From assembly GCA_002451165.1 (NCBI GenBank), contig DKBH01000040.1:1-13544 (forward strand): a DNA stretch of 13,544 nt, given 5' to 3'. This document shows positions 1-7,625 of the stretch, piece by piece. Position 1 is the first letter of the stretch; each line of letters starts with the position of its first letter. Both the position numbers and the translations under genes were made by a program. This DNA is from Nitrospiraceae bacterium UBA6905. GTDB lineage: Bacteria; Nitrospirota; Thermodesulfovibrionia; Thermodesulfovibrionales; UBA6898. A model generated the notes under the pieces. The model had not been told where the DNA came from. It saw nothing but the letters and a program-made list of their open reading frames with translations, and ran no database searches.

Positions 1-184
1 CGTACTTCGATGCCCCGTATACGGTAGCAATCTGGATCTCCATGAGTTGCTCGATACTGAGGTCGGTCAGACTTTGCCCTGAGTCCCCCTCCTTGTCTCC
101 GCCGTTTTCCATCTCCCCGTAGCCCCCCGAAACCATGGCAAGGAGAAAGAAAACCGCGCATGCATACCGGCTGAGAAGTCTCAT
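1..184 (-). CDS. TonB-dependent outer-membrane receptor, N-terminal fragment (cut by window edge)
   Basis: Translating the minus strand from the ATG at 184-182 gives 61 codons that run off the left edge. The protein opens with a basic start (MRLLSR), a hydrophobic stretch (ACAVFFLLAMVSGG) and a likely signal-peptidase site. An acidic linker follows, then LTDLSIEQLMEIQIATVYG at about residues 40-58. That last segment closely resembles the start of the plug domain of many TonB-dependent receptors and colicin-I-receptor-like proteins. The start is supported by a purine-rich GGAGGGGG ribosome binding site 6-13 bases upstream. Such receptors take up ferric siderophores, haem, cobalamin or other scarce solutes across the outer membrane with TonB/ExbBD energy. 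The Fur-like motif upstream favours iron, but the substrate cannot be told from this fragment. A vitamin B12 receptor is less likely because no cobalamin riboswitch is visible upstream. Confidence 0.8.
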   Translation of the reverse strand, partial: MRLLSRYACAVFFLLAMVSGGYGEMENGGDKEGDSGQSLTDLSIEQLMEIQIATVYGASKY

Positions 185-214
185 GCAGCCCCCTCCGCAA
201 TTATGTTTTATTCA

Positions 215-250
215 ATTATAAATGATACTTATCCTTATGTCCTAATGCAA
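215..250 (-). promoter_or_regulatory. Promoter with overlapping Fur-like motif for the TonB receptor
   Basis: On the minus strand TTGCAT (250-245) and TATCAT (227-222) are separated by exactly 17 bases, a plausible sigma-70 promoter for the receptor gene. A second AT-rich hexamer, TATAAT, lies at 220-215. The -10 region sits inside GATAAGTATCATTTATAAT, which partly matches the Fur box repeat (GATAAT/ATTATC) and contains the inverted pair GATA-N2-TATC. A Fur repressor bound here would block the -10. The hexamers and spacing are seen directly; Fur control is inferred from the partial match and from the receptor downstream. Confidence 0.45.
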
Positions 251-295
251 TACTTTATTTTAGTGGGCTAACCATATATATAATTTGGCTTTATA

Positions 296-422
296 TGCCG
301 ACTATCAGAAGTTGCGTGCCTACTTCGCCCTTTCTTTGGCACATATTCGTCAGGAGCGAAGTAATCGGCAGCACAAACAGGGCAAAGCCCTGCCCGACGT
401 GAAAGGAGGCAAAAAAACCTTT
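296..422. ncRNA. Candidate structured RNA element (nested inverted repeats)
   Basis: Several perfect inverted repeats are packed into about 125 bases. TGCCGA (296-301) pairs with TCGGCA (365-370) and encloses TACTTCGC (321-328) pairing with GCGAAGTA (356-363). GTGCC (316-320) can pair with GGCAC (338-342) inside the loop of that stem, which would form an H-type pseudoknot, or alternatively with the downstream GGCaGCAC (367-374). A tight hairpin CAGGGC-AAA-GCCCTG follows at 378-392, then AAAGG/CCTTT (402-406/418-422). I cannot match it to a riboswitch family I know. The strand is unknown: on minus it lies upstream of the likely receptor promoter, and on plus no gene follows. It could be a small RNA, a leader with alternative pairing, or a chance cluster. 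Confidence 0.3.
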
Positions 423-719
423 ATGTTACAAATAATTTGCTATAGTAGTGCCATAGGGATGTAACTGCTATCCATCAGTAATTCATCCGAAGCACGCACA
501 ATATGCAGTCTCTCTCTAATATCCGAACGATTTTGTATTGCCGTGAGATACTAGCCAAAAGCAGACGGTATCGCGCGAAATCCGAGGATATCGTACCCGT
601 CCGGTGAATACATGACATCATGATCACCACTGCCGGAATTACCTCACGCCATCTTCCTTCTCTGCCTCTAGAAGCGCTCAGCTTCAGGGAATGCAGCAGA
701 TTGGCGGAATATCTCTGTA

Positions 720-1286
720 CTACTTCTTCTTCTCCTCCGAACTCGACCGAAAACGCCGATAGCGTTTCATGTAATCTTCAGCTACCTTCTGGTGGTCAAG
801 AGACAAATGGCGGGCATACTCAATAACATACCCCCGCAGATAGACCTCCGCGGGCATCCAAGTAAACTGCTCGGCCTCGATTTCTTCCAGATATCGCTTC
901 TGCACCTTTGTGGCAAGGGACATGCTGCTCAGGTCGATCCCCCTCCTCTCCCGAATTTCCTTAAGAATGGGGCCGGAGAAAGCGGTAATGCCGTTCAGGT
1001 ACTCTTTCATGGCGTCATGAGCGGACATATCAGGACTCTTCAGGGGCTGCTGTGTCTGTTCTTCCTCAACCTGCATATCTTTCAGTTTATTGTAGGCCTC
1101 CTGAAGCTCGGCAAGAATTGCCTGTCGCCGGTGATAGGGAGCATCCCCGTTCAATGCCGCCAGTTCCATCGTATCTCCCGTATAAAACGCACTGAGGTAG
1201 AGATATTTCTTCCTCACCTCGGCAAACGAGGCGTCCGGCGGAAGCTCGAGAAGATCGAAATATTTTTTACGGACTTCCGTACTCAT
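720..1286 (-). CDS. Degenerate J-domain plus RodZ-type helix-turn-helix protein
   Basis: This is a 188-residue soluble protein of two parts. Residues about 8-70 look like a J-domain: YFDLLELPPDASFAEVRKKY is the usual helix I/II pattern, and ILAELQEAYNKLKD matches helix III. The HPD tripeptide needed to stimulate Hsp70 is missing, with FYTGDT in its place, so it is probably a J-like protein-binding fold and not a DnaK co-chaperone. Residues about 104-165 match the HTH_25 domain found at the N terminus of RodZ, including KRYLEEIEAEQF and MPAEVYLRGYVIEYA. Unlike RodZ there is no membrane helix or periplasmic domain, and the protein ends in a charged SSSEEKKK tail. Its ATG lies inside the end of the MinD-like gene (20-base overlap) with no clear Shine-Dalgarno, suggesting translational coupling. 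The partnership with the ATPase implies an adaptor in positioning or cytoskeletal organisation. That role is inferred. Confidence 0.75.
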   Translation of the reverse strand: MSTEVRKKYFDLLELPPDASFAEVRKKYLYLSAFYTGDTMELAALNGDAPYHRRQAILAELQEAYNKLKDMQVEEEQTQQPLKSPDMSAHDAMKEYLNGITAFSGPILKEIRERRGIDLSSMSLATKVQKRYLEEIEAEQFTWMPAEVYLRGYVIEYARHLSLDHQKVAEDYMKRYRRFRSSSEEKKK

Positions 1287-2235
1287 AGATCTGCGCCGAA
1301 AAGCCGCTTCTTTTTTCGGACCGTATGTTTTCCGTGATATCCTCTATTTCCTTTACTACCGATGAAAAACGGCAATGAATCATAAAAGGTTCTTTTCTGT
1401 TAATGGTACGCTGCACCTCTTCATCATAGTCGGCGTATCCCGCATAGACAGCTGTCAGACCGAGCAGCTTCAGGCAGACACTCTTCAGATTCTCACCCAC
1501 CAGGATATCGGTGCTTTTCCGAACTTGGTTCAGGATGATATACACTGCAAATTTTGACATTTCCTGCTCATACGCAATGTGCATGTCCGGCAAGTTCTTC
1601 TTGAGATAGTCAACAAGATTCGCAAAACTCCGTATGCCGTAATTGGCCCTGTTTTTCCAAAGCTCCTGAACCGTATCTTTCAATCCGATAGATCCCATAA
1701 AGAATTTCAGTTTTCTGAAGTATACGCTCTTTATGAACTGATACAAGTTTTCGATGGCCGTTATCTCCGGCACCGTGACCACGATCATCTTGTCCGCGAG
1801 GAGGAACGTGTCCAAGGTGTTGATGTGGGAACCTGCACCGAGGTCAATGAGAATAAAGTCGGCTTCCAGGCCCCTTATCTGCCTGAAAAGTTTCTGTTTC
1901 TGCGTATAGGTGATACTCTCAGAGTCCAGAGATCCCAGCGCCCCGGTAATGAGTCCCATATTCGATATGCCGGAATGCACGATAATCTGACTCAGCGGAA
2001 TCTTATCTTCAAAAAAATCTGAGAGCGAATATTTGGGCCTGCTGATTCCGAAAAAGCTATGCAAGTTCGCACCGCCGTAATCCGCGTCTATGAGGATCAA
2101 TCTGTGGCCCCGCAGCGCAAGCTGCGTAGCAATGCTACTGATGATAAAGCTTTTGCCGGTGCCGCCCTTGCCTCCGGCAACAGCCCAAATCTCACATGGT
2201 TTAGCAGCCTGCTGCATAGTGCGTAGTACTATCAT
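1267..2235 (-). CDS. MinD/ParA-family ATPase (FlhG-like)
   Basis: This 322-residue P-loop ATPase belongs to the SIMIBI class. The deviant Walker A motif GGKGGTGKS is at residues 21-29, with signature Lys23 and P-loop Lys28. Switch I (DADYGGANLH) is at 50-59 and the switch II/Walker B region (DFILIDLGAG) at 126-135. LADKMIVVTVPEITAIENLY (about 146-165) is the pattern seen in FlhG/YlxH and MinD-like proteins. Such proteins dimerise on ATP, bind the membrane or a polar partner, and set the place or number of division sites, flagella or other complexes. No clear C-terminal amphipathic membrane-targeting helix of the MinD kind is evident. The first ATG is used, although Met7 is equally possible because neither has a good ribosome binding site. 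There is no MinC, MinE or flagellar gene beside it, so the cargo is unknown. It is co-transcribed with the overlapping J/HTH gene. Confidence 0.85.
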   Translation of the reverse strand: MIVLRTMQQAAKPCEIWAVAGGKGGTGKSFIISSIATQLALRGHRLILIDADYGGANLHSFFGISRPKYSLSDFFEDKIPLSQIIVHSGISNMGLITGALGSLDSESITYTQKQKLFRQIRGLEADFILIDLGAGSHINTLDTFLLADKMIVVTVPEITAIENLYQFIKSVYFRKLKFFMGSIGLKDTVQELWKNRANYGIRSFANLVDYLKKNLPDMHIAYEQEMSKFAVYIILNQVRKSTDILVGENLKSVCLKLLGLTAVYAGYADYDEEVQRTINRKEPFMIHCRFSSVVKEIEDITENIRSEKRSGFSAQIYEYGSP

Positions 2236-2546
2236 AAAACATTTATGCGGAAATGTCCCCCGCAGTAATCCATCGGCAGGGGCCGGGAAAAGCCGGCCGC
2301 AGACGCACCGGGCAATAGCCGTATTTCGGAATTAAGCCGTGATGGCTTCTGCCTATCGCTCTATCACCACCCTCACCAATGTCATGGGCTTCTCTTGGTC
2401 ACGGCCAGGGACTCGCATCAAGTAGCGTAATCTGCTATGCTAATGAAAACTGCCTGTAAACCTGCCGTAGTTCAGACATTATGATCCGCTGTTATGCGCA
2501 ATGATCATAGTTGTATCTTGCAGCCCAGGCGTAAAGGGAGGATATC
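2236..2546. promoter_or_regulatory. Divergent intergenic region between MinD-like and UPF0182 genes
   Basis: This 311-base gap must hold the promoters of both divergent genes. Two small hairpins are visible: GGCCGG-GAAAAG-CCGGCC (2281-2298) and AAGCC-GTGAT-GGCTT (2334-2348). Neither has a following T-run, so they do not look like terminators. A possible plus-strand extended -10, TGCTATGCT (2433-2441), lies about 105 bases before the UPF0182 start, but its -35 is poor. No coding sequence is supported. Confidence 0.3.
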
Positions 2547-5261
2547 ATGGTACCTAAATGGTCAGGAAGAGCGTTATCGTTACTCGGCGTAATCCTCGTT
2601 CTGCTCATTGCCCTGCCCCAGTCCCTTTCTCTTTACATAGACTGGCTTTGGTTCCTCGATCTCGGCTTTGAGAAGGTCTTCGTCTCAAAACTCAATGCCC
2701 AACTCATTGCCGCCCTTGCGGGCGGTCTTGCCGCATTTCTTTTCTCCTATGTAAACCTCTGGATCGCTGTAGCCGCAACCCGGGGACGGCCTGCTGTCCT
2801 GCCCTTGCATATCCAGGGCATACCGCAGCTGGATATCCTGAGGCATGTCGATAAGGTGAAGCTCATTATTCCTTTCCTGCTCGGCCTGGTCACTGCTTCT
2901 GTCTTCTCCGGCAACTGGCTGACGCTTCTGAGCTACCTGCACGCTGCTGATTTCACCTACATCGACCCTGTCTTCTCGAAGAATGCATCTTTTTATGTCT
3001 TTACCCTACCATTGCTGGAGATCTGCGCGAGCTCGGCTATGCTCATTATTTCGGTATCACTCATCTCGGCAGCTCTCCTCTATCTCCTCAAAGGCGCGAT
3101 ATTCATTCATCCGAAGGGGATCGGCACGGAACGTCCTGCACGAATCCATCTTTCTGTCCTGGGAGGTTTGATCTTCCTCGTGCTGTCGCTCAATGCCTAT
3201 ATCAGCATGCATGATACCCTTTCCTCTCCGACAGGCATAATTGCAGGGGCAACCTATACGGACATCCACGCAGCAATACCGTTCCTCAAGGCGCAGATGG
3301 TCCTAGCTGCGGTCATTGCAGGGCTCCTCATGGTCAATGTTGTTCTGAAGCGCAGCATACTGCTCCTTGGGGTAATTGGCCTTTACATCGCTGCAGCGTT
3401 CATCGGGAATTCCGTCTATCCGTCGGTCATCCAGAAGTTCGTTGTGGCGCCCAATGAGCTCGTCAAAGAGTCGCCCTACATCAGGAATAATATCGCTGCA
3501 ACAAGAACGGCCTATAATATCGACCGTGTCGAAGAGCGCAATATCTCCGGCAGCACGTCCCTCTCCAGGGCTGACATCAAGACCAACAGCGCGACCATTG
3601 AGAATATACGGCTCTGGGATCACAGACCTCTCCTCGACACCTTCAGCCAGGTCCAGGAGATCCGGACCTACTATGATTTCAACTCCGTCGACAATGACCG
3701 CTATACGATCGACGGCCAATACCGCCAGACCATGCTTTCGGCGCGAGAGCTCTCATCGGAAAGCATACCGACCAGGAACTGGATCAATGAAACGCTCACA
3801 TTTACCCACGGATACGGCCTTACGTTGGGTCCGGTCAACCAGGTGACGCCCGAAGGGCTGCCGGTCCTGTTCGTCAAAGACATCCCTCCGGTTTCATCCG
3901 CACAGAACCTTTCTGTCACACGCCCCGAGATCTATTTCGGAGAACTGTCGAGCACCTATGTCATCGTCAATACGAAATCGAAGGAGTTCGACTATCCCTC
4001 CGGAGAAAAGAATGTCTTCACGAGCTATGCAGGTTCGAGAGGGGTGAAGATAGACTCTTTGTTCAACAAGTTGCTTTTTTCGGTTCATTTCGGCTCACTG
4101 AAGCTCTTTCTGTCGAACGACATAACCCGAGAAAGCCGTATTCTCTTCGAACGGAAGATATCAGACCGGGTCCGCAAAGTCATGCCCTTTCTCCTCCTTG
4201 ACCGCGACCCTTACATGGTCATAACAAAGCAGGGCGAGCTTTTCTGGATCTATGATGCCTATACTGCCAGCAACCGTTTCCCCTACGCTCAGCACCTGGG
4301 CAGAAAAAACAGCATCAACTATATTAGGAACTCCGTCAAAATAACGATCAACGCCTACGATGGGTCACTGGTCTTTTATAGGGCTGACGATACCGACCCG
4401 ATTGTGCGGACATACGACCGCATATTCCCCGGCATGCTACGACCGATCACCGAGATGCCGGAAGATCTAAAGAGCCATATCCGCTATCCGGAGGATATCT
4501 TTAATATCCAGACAGCGGTCTATTCGACATATCATATGGAGGATCCGCAGATATTCTATAACCGTGAGGACCAGTGGGAGATCCCGGCAATGGGTTCCGA
4601 CGCCCGGACAGAGGTCATGGAGCCGTACTACACGATCATGCGGTTGCCCGGAGAAAAAAAGGAAGAATTTATTCTCATGCTCCCTTTTACGCCGAAGAAG
4701 AAACAGAACCTGGCAGCATGGATGGTGGCGCGGAGCGACAATGCCGAATATGGAAAGCTGCTGGTCTATCGTTTTCCCAAGGACAGACTGGTATACGGCC
4801 CGAAGCAGATTGTAGCGCGGATCAACCAGGACACGGAAATATCGCGCCAGATATCTCTCTGGGACCAGCGTGGGTCACAGGTCATTCAGGGGACGCTCCT
4901 GGTCATCCCGATCGAGGGATCGCTTATATATGTCCAGCCGCTGTATCTCCGGGCCGAGTCCGGCAAGATCCCGGAACTAAAAAGGGTCATCGTAGCCTAT
5001 GAGAACCGCATAGCCATGGAAGAGAACCTTGAACAGGCCCTCTCGAGGATCTTCGGAGACATCGGCATGCCGTCGCGGAAGGGACCTGAGGGTGGTTCCT
5101 TTGCCACTGTGGTTGATCTGCCGGAACACGGTCTTGCCGCTGCTGCGAAGGAGCACTTCGACCGCGCCATGAAGGCGCAGCGTGAAGGCGACTGGGCGCG
5201 TTACGGAGAAGAGATACGGAAACTCGGGGATATCATCAGCAAGATGCAGAAGGGAAAATGA
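2547..5261 (+). CDS. UPF0182 family (COG1615) large membrane protein
   Basis: This 904-residue protein has about seven predicted N-terminal transmembrane helices (residues roughly 10-30, 50-78, 106-129, 150-181, 201-220, 248-267 and 270-290). A 600-residue, largely hydrophilic domain follows. Recognisable UPF0182 family signatures include IDPVFSKNASFYVFTLPL (139-156), NELVKESPYIRNNIAATRTAY (303-323), and further on NIRLWDHRPLLDTF and DRYTIDGQYRQTMLSARE. Length is in the usual 900-1000 residue range. The ATG is preceded by AAGGGAGG at proper spacing. Family function is not established, so none is assigned; topology suggests an inner-membrane protein with a bulky domain on one face. It stands alone on its strand, with MinD divergent upstream and LpxR convergent downstream. 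The open frame is intact from end to end. Confidence 0.9.
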   Translation: MVPKWSGRALSLLGVILVLLIALPQSLSLYIDWLWFLDLGFEKVFVSKLNAQLIAALAGGLAAFLFSYVNLWIAVAATRGRPAVLPLHIQGIPQLDILRHVDKVKLIIPFLLGLVTASVFSGNWLTLLSYLHAADFTYIDPVFSKNASFYVFTLPLLEICASSAMLIISVSLISAALLYLLKGAIFIHPKGIGTERPARIHLSVLGGLIFLVLSLNAYISMHDTLSSPTGIIAGATYTDIHAAIPFLKAQMVLAAVIAGLLMVNVVLKRSILLLGVIGLYIAAAFIGNSVYPSVIQKFVVAPNELVKESPYIRNNIAATRTAYNIDRVEERNISGSTSLSRADIKTNSATIENIRLWDHRPLLDTFSQVQEIRTYYDFNSVDNDRYTIDGQYRQTMLSARELSSESIPTRNWINETLTFTHGYGLTLGPVNQVTPEGLPVLFVKDIPPVSSAQNLSVTRPEIYFGELSSTYVIVNTKSKEFDYPSGEKNVFTSYAGSRGVKIDSLFNKLLFSVHFGSLKLFLSNDITRESRILFERKISDRVRKVMPFLLLDRDPYMVITKQGELFWIYDAYTASNRFPYAQHLGRKNSINYIRNSVKITINAYDGSLVFYRADDTDPIVRTYDRIFPGMLRPITEMPEDLKSHIRYPEDIFNIQTAVYSTYHMEDPQIFYNREDQWEIPAMGSDARTEVMEPYYTIMRLPGEKKEEFILMLPFTPKKKQNLAAWMVARSDNAEYGKLLVYRFPKDRLVYGPKQIVARINQDTEISRQISLWDQRGSQVIQGTLLVIPIEGSLIYVQPLYLRAESGKIPELKRVIVAYENRIAMEENLEQALSRIFGDIGMPSRKGPEGGSFATVVDLPEHGLAAAAKEHFDRAMKAQREGDWARYGEEIRKLGDIISKMQKGK

Positions 5262-5326
5262 TGTCGCCATAGTGAGTTAAGGATTTCTGCCGAAGGGTGC
5301 AAATATCGCATCATGACGCTTCGTCC

Positions 5327-6340
5327 TCAGAACTGATAGGCTATACTGAGCGAGCCGAAGTTGTCCGGGCTCTTCTGCCCCCTGAACTCTTTTGTGCGCA
5401 GGATCTGCGTGTAAGTCAGACGGACACTGCGCAATTGGAGCGCCGCGCCGGCCTGCAGGTCGCCAACCCAGATATTTCGATCCACGGAATGGCTGTCAGC
5501 AAAGGTATTGCCATCCAAAAAGATATTATGCAGCACAGCCCGACCCTCCACGCCCGCAAAGACATACCAGACAATGCCGTGGGCATGCATGAAATATCCG
5601 GCGCCGGGCAGGCTCGGCCGGATGCGCGGCGGCCCGAAATCCTTTTCGAGGGCCGGCCCCGCCCTCACCGTAAACCCTGCGGCACCGTAGGTGAAGACAT
5701 TGCCGAGCGCCCCGCCCAGGTGCGGGATCACGTCAATGTCCAGACCTAACAAAATGTCGTCGCTGCTGTAACGGCGCGCCTGTTCATAAAAGATCACGAC
5801 AGCAGGCTCGTTCTTCAGCTGATGGTCCCATCCTTGGGGCATGCGCAGACCAAACAGAGAGTGCCAGCCGCGCTGGATTTCACTGGCCATCGCTGCCGGA
5901 CCCACCACCCCCATAGTGAGTTCGAACTTATCGTACCGCTCGCTGCCCTGGTTCGCGACGAGACCGATGCCAAGATAAAGCCATCCTGCATACGGTCGGT
6001 CATCTCTTATAACCTCCTTCTCCGTAATGTCTTCCGGCGTATAGATGTTCTGTCCGAGCGAGAGGCTTGCCCGGGCGTGGATCCGGCCGTCGCGCGCCGC
6101 TGTTACTTCTCCGGCATCAAACCACGGCAGTCGGGCGGCAACAGCCGTGATCCAGGGAATCGGCTCTGTAAGGCAGGCTAGACGCGTGCCATGCGTGAAA
6201 TGCCGGTCGGTACCGCCGCCGAAAAAATCGTTCTCTGCCTGCAGACTGCAGACATATCCATCACCCGTCTCAACCGCGGCCGATGATGCAGTCAAGAGGC
6301 AGATGACCATGAACATACTCTGCAGCGTCCGTATCAGCAT
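5327..6340 (-). CDS. lpxR: LpxR-family lipid A 3'-O-deacylase (DUF2219), outer membrane
   Basis: The reading frame extends to an ATG at 6370, but the internal ATG at 6340 is preferred. It places a classic signal peptide, MLIRTLQSMFMVICLLTASSAA, at the very start (the usual position), and AAAGGTG lies upstream, though rather far. With the longer start the protein has 347 residues, and the following residue numbers use that frame. ENDFF (46-50) contains the Asn-Asp pair matching the LpxR active site. DDRPYAGWLYLG (123-134), GPAA (157-160), a Trp-His pair (169-170) and PQGWDHQLKNEP (178-189) match the family, His170 fitting the catalytic histidine. The protein ends in Phe, typical of beta-barrel outer-membrane proteins. 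LpxR removes the 3'-acyloxyacyl chain of lipid A, calcium-dependent in Salmonella. It lies alone, convergent with UPF0182 and divergent from the MscS gene. Confidence 0.85.
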   Translation of the reverse strand: MLIRTLQSMFMVICLLTASSAAVETGDGYVCSLQAENDFFGGGTDRHFTHGTRLACLTEPIPWITAVAARLPWFDAGEVTAARDGRIHARASLSLGQNIYTPEDITEKEVIRDDRPYAGWLYLGIGLVANQGSERYDKFELTMGVVGPAAMASEIQRGWHSLFGLRMPQGWDHQLKNEPAVVIFYEQARRYSSDDILLGLDIDVIPHLGGALGNVFTYGAAGFTVRAGPALEKDFGPPRIRPSLPGAGYFMHAHGIVWYVFAGVEGRAVLHNIFLDGNTFADSHSVDRNIWVGDLQAGAALQLRSVRLTYTQILRTKEFRGQKSPDNFGSLSIAYQF

Positions 6341-6522
6341 CTCATTGCATGCACCTTTCAGGTTATCCATATTCTCTCATAGAAGAAGAAAACGTCAATC
6401 AACAAGCCGTCTTTATTGTTACAGAAATCATATCATGCGGCCATACCAAGACACGTCCCATGCCGTGTAACAGTAGCCATTCCGTAATCGCCGAGCAAGA
6501 TGAGGCCATGCAGGTCTCTCTC

Positions 6523-6551
6523 TTGGCCTGATGACAAAAAATCGTTATACT
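6523..6551 (+). promoter_or_regulatory. Predicted promoter of the MscS-type channel gene
   Basis: TTGGCC (6523-6528) and TATACT (6546-6551) are 17 bases apart, a reasonable sigma-70 arrangement. Transcription would begin near 6558. The upstream ATG at 6531 would then lie within the promoter spacer, which supports the downstream start at 6585 for the channel gene. This was read by eye. Confidence 0.4.
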
Positions 6552-6584
6552 AAGGCCATGATCAGACTGGTCGAGGCCATAAAC

Positions 6585-7607
6585 ATGTCGACGTCTCCGG
6601 CGGTAAACGCGCTGCTCTCCGTTGTTGCCTTCCTGGTCGTAGCCAAGGTTGCCGATCTGCTGGTCGACAAGGTCCTCCGGAAATTCAGCCGCTTTACGAA
6701 GACCGATCTTGACGACCGGATCATCGATGTAGTGCACAGGCCCATATTCTATACGATTCTGATCCTCGGCATCGTCACGACGCTCTTGCACCTCGAACCG
6801 GCCGAAAAAGTTGTCCTGTATACTTCGGGCAGCCTCTACTCGCTGCTGGCTATTATCTGGTGCGCCGCTGCGATACGCCTCAGCAATACGGTCATCGAGC
6901 ATGCTGTCAGGAAAGTTTCCGATGTAACCGGCATGAGTCGGGACGTCATACCGCTGGTCGAAAATGTGACCCGCATTGTAATCTTCATTGCTGCACTCAT
7001 GGTCGTGCTCTCTATCTGGAAGATCAATATCACGCCGATCGTTGCGTCAGCCGGCATCGCCGGTGCTGCCGTGGCCTTCGCAGCCAAGGACACGATTGCC
7101 AACTTCTTTGGTGGCATAAGCGTCTTCGTGGACAAGCCCTTCAAGATCGGCGACTACATTGTGCTCGATAAGGGAGAGCGCGGCGAAGTGGTAGCGATCG
7201 GGGTAAGAAGCACGAGGATCAAGACGCGCGATGACATCCTGATAACCATACCCAACTCGATTATCGCTAACACGAAGGTGATCAACGAGAGCGCGCCCGT
7301 CCCCAACTTCCGCGTGCGCATTCCGGTCTCGGTCGCCTATGGAAGCGATATAGACAAAGTCATGGAGGTGCTTCTTCGGGTGGCGGGACAGAACGAAAAT
7401 GTGATCCCGGAACCCTCGCCCCGCGTCCGCTTCCGCGAGTTTGGGGAGTCGTCCCTGAACTTCGAGCTCCTCTGCTGGACACGTGAACCATCCCTCCGGG
7501 GATTAACCGTCCATGATCTTAACTGCGCTATCTATAAAGCATTTGCAGCAGCAGGCGTTACGATCCCCTTTCCGCAGCGGGATGTTCATATCCGGCAGGA
7601 TTCCTGA
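6585..7607 (+). CDS. Small-conductance mechanosensitive channel (MscS family)
   Basis: The chosen start gives 340 residues. The frame opens at 6531, but GAGG lies 8 bases before the ATG at 6585, and the earlier ATG falls inside a likely promoter. Hydrophobic helices lie at about 6-25, 53-70, 80-100 and 127-146. The pore-lining helix and start of the vestibule follow, with AGIAGAAVAFAAKDTIANFF (156-175) and GGISVFVDKPFKIGDYI (176-192), a strong MscS signature. RSTRIKTRDDILITIPNS (208-225) is the beta domain, and the protein ends in an alpha-beta domain with IPFPQRDVHI. MscS-type channels open under membrane tension and release solutes on osmotic downshock; some relatives conduct specific ions or respond to ligands. 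It is larger than E. coli MscS (286 residues), with additional N-terminal helices. Divergent from lpxR and convergent with the SH3b gene. Confidence 0.9.
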   Translation: MSTSPAVNALLSVVAFLVVAKVADLLVDKVLRKFSRFTKTDLDDRIIDVVHRPIFYTILILGIVTTLLHLEPAEKVVLYTSGSLYSLLAIIWCAAAIRLSNTVIEHAVRKVSDVTGMSRDVIPLVENVTRIVIFIAALMVVLSIWKINITPIVASAGIAGAAVAFAAKDTIANFFGGISVFVDKPFKIGDYIVLDKGERGEVVAIGVRSTRIKTRDDILITIPNSIIANTKVINESAPVPNFRVRIPVSVAYGSDIDKVMEVLLRVAGQNENVIPEPSPRVRFREFGESSLNFELLCWTREPSLRGLTVHDLNCAIYKAFAAAGVTIPFPQRDVHIRQDS

Positions 7608-7625
7608 AGGAAGCTCAGCTGCTGC

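Larger units (their letters stand above)
185..719. other. Non-coding interval between TonB receptor and J/HTH gene
   Basis: No convincing coding sequence is seen here on either strand. The left part (about 200-300) is AT-rich and carries the receptor promoter. The middle part (296-422) has several inverted repeats, described separately. An 11-base AT-rich palindrome, CAAATAATTTG, lies at 429-439, beside a possible plus-strand extended -10 (TGCTATAGT, 438-446). The right part (about 470-719) shows nothing recognisable. A 68-codon plus-strand ORF at 620-826 has no ribosome binding site and lies largely antisense to the J/HTH gene, so it was not called. Confidence 0.6.

Noticed and set aside
371..423. 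Resemblance to a c-di-GMP-I (GEMM) riboswitch around ACAGGGCAAAGCC
   Set aside because: The ACAGGGCAAA string recalls the GEMM core, but here it forms its own CAGGGC/GCCCTG hairpin. The GGGACGCAAAGCC and tetraloop-receptor parts are missing, and no plus-strand gene follows.
185..440. Cobalamin riboswitch ahead of the TonB receptor
   Set aside because: No B12-box (GCCACTG-like) or other conserved core segment was found on the minus strand.
792..1337. 181-codon plus-strand ORF
   Set aside because: It is antisense to the J/HTH gene, which has clear domain patterns.
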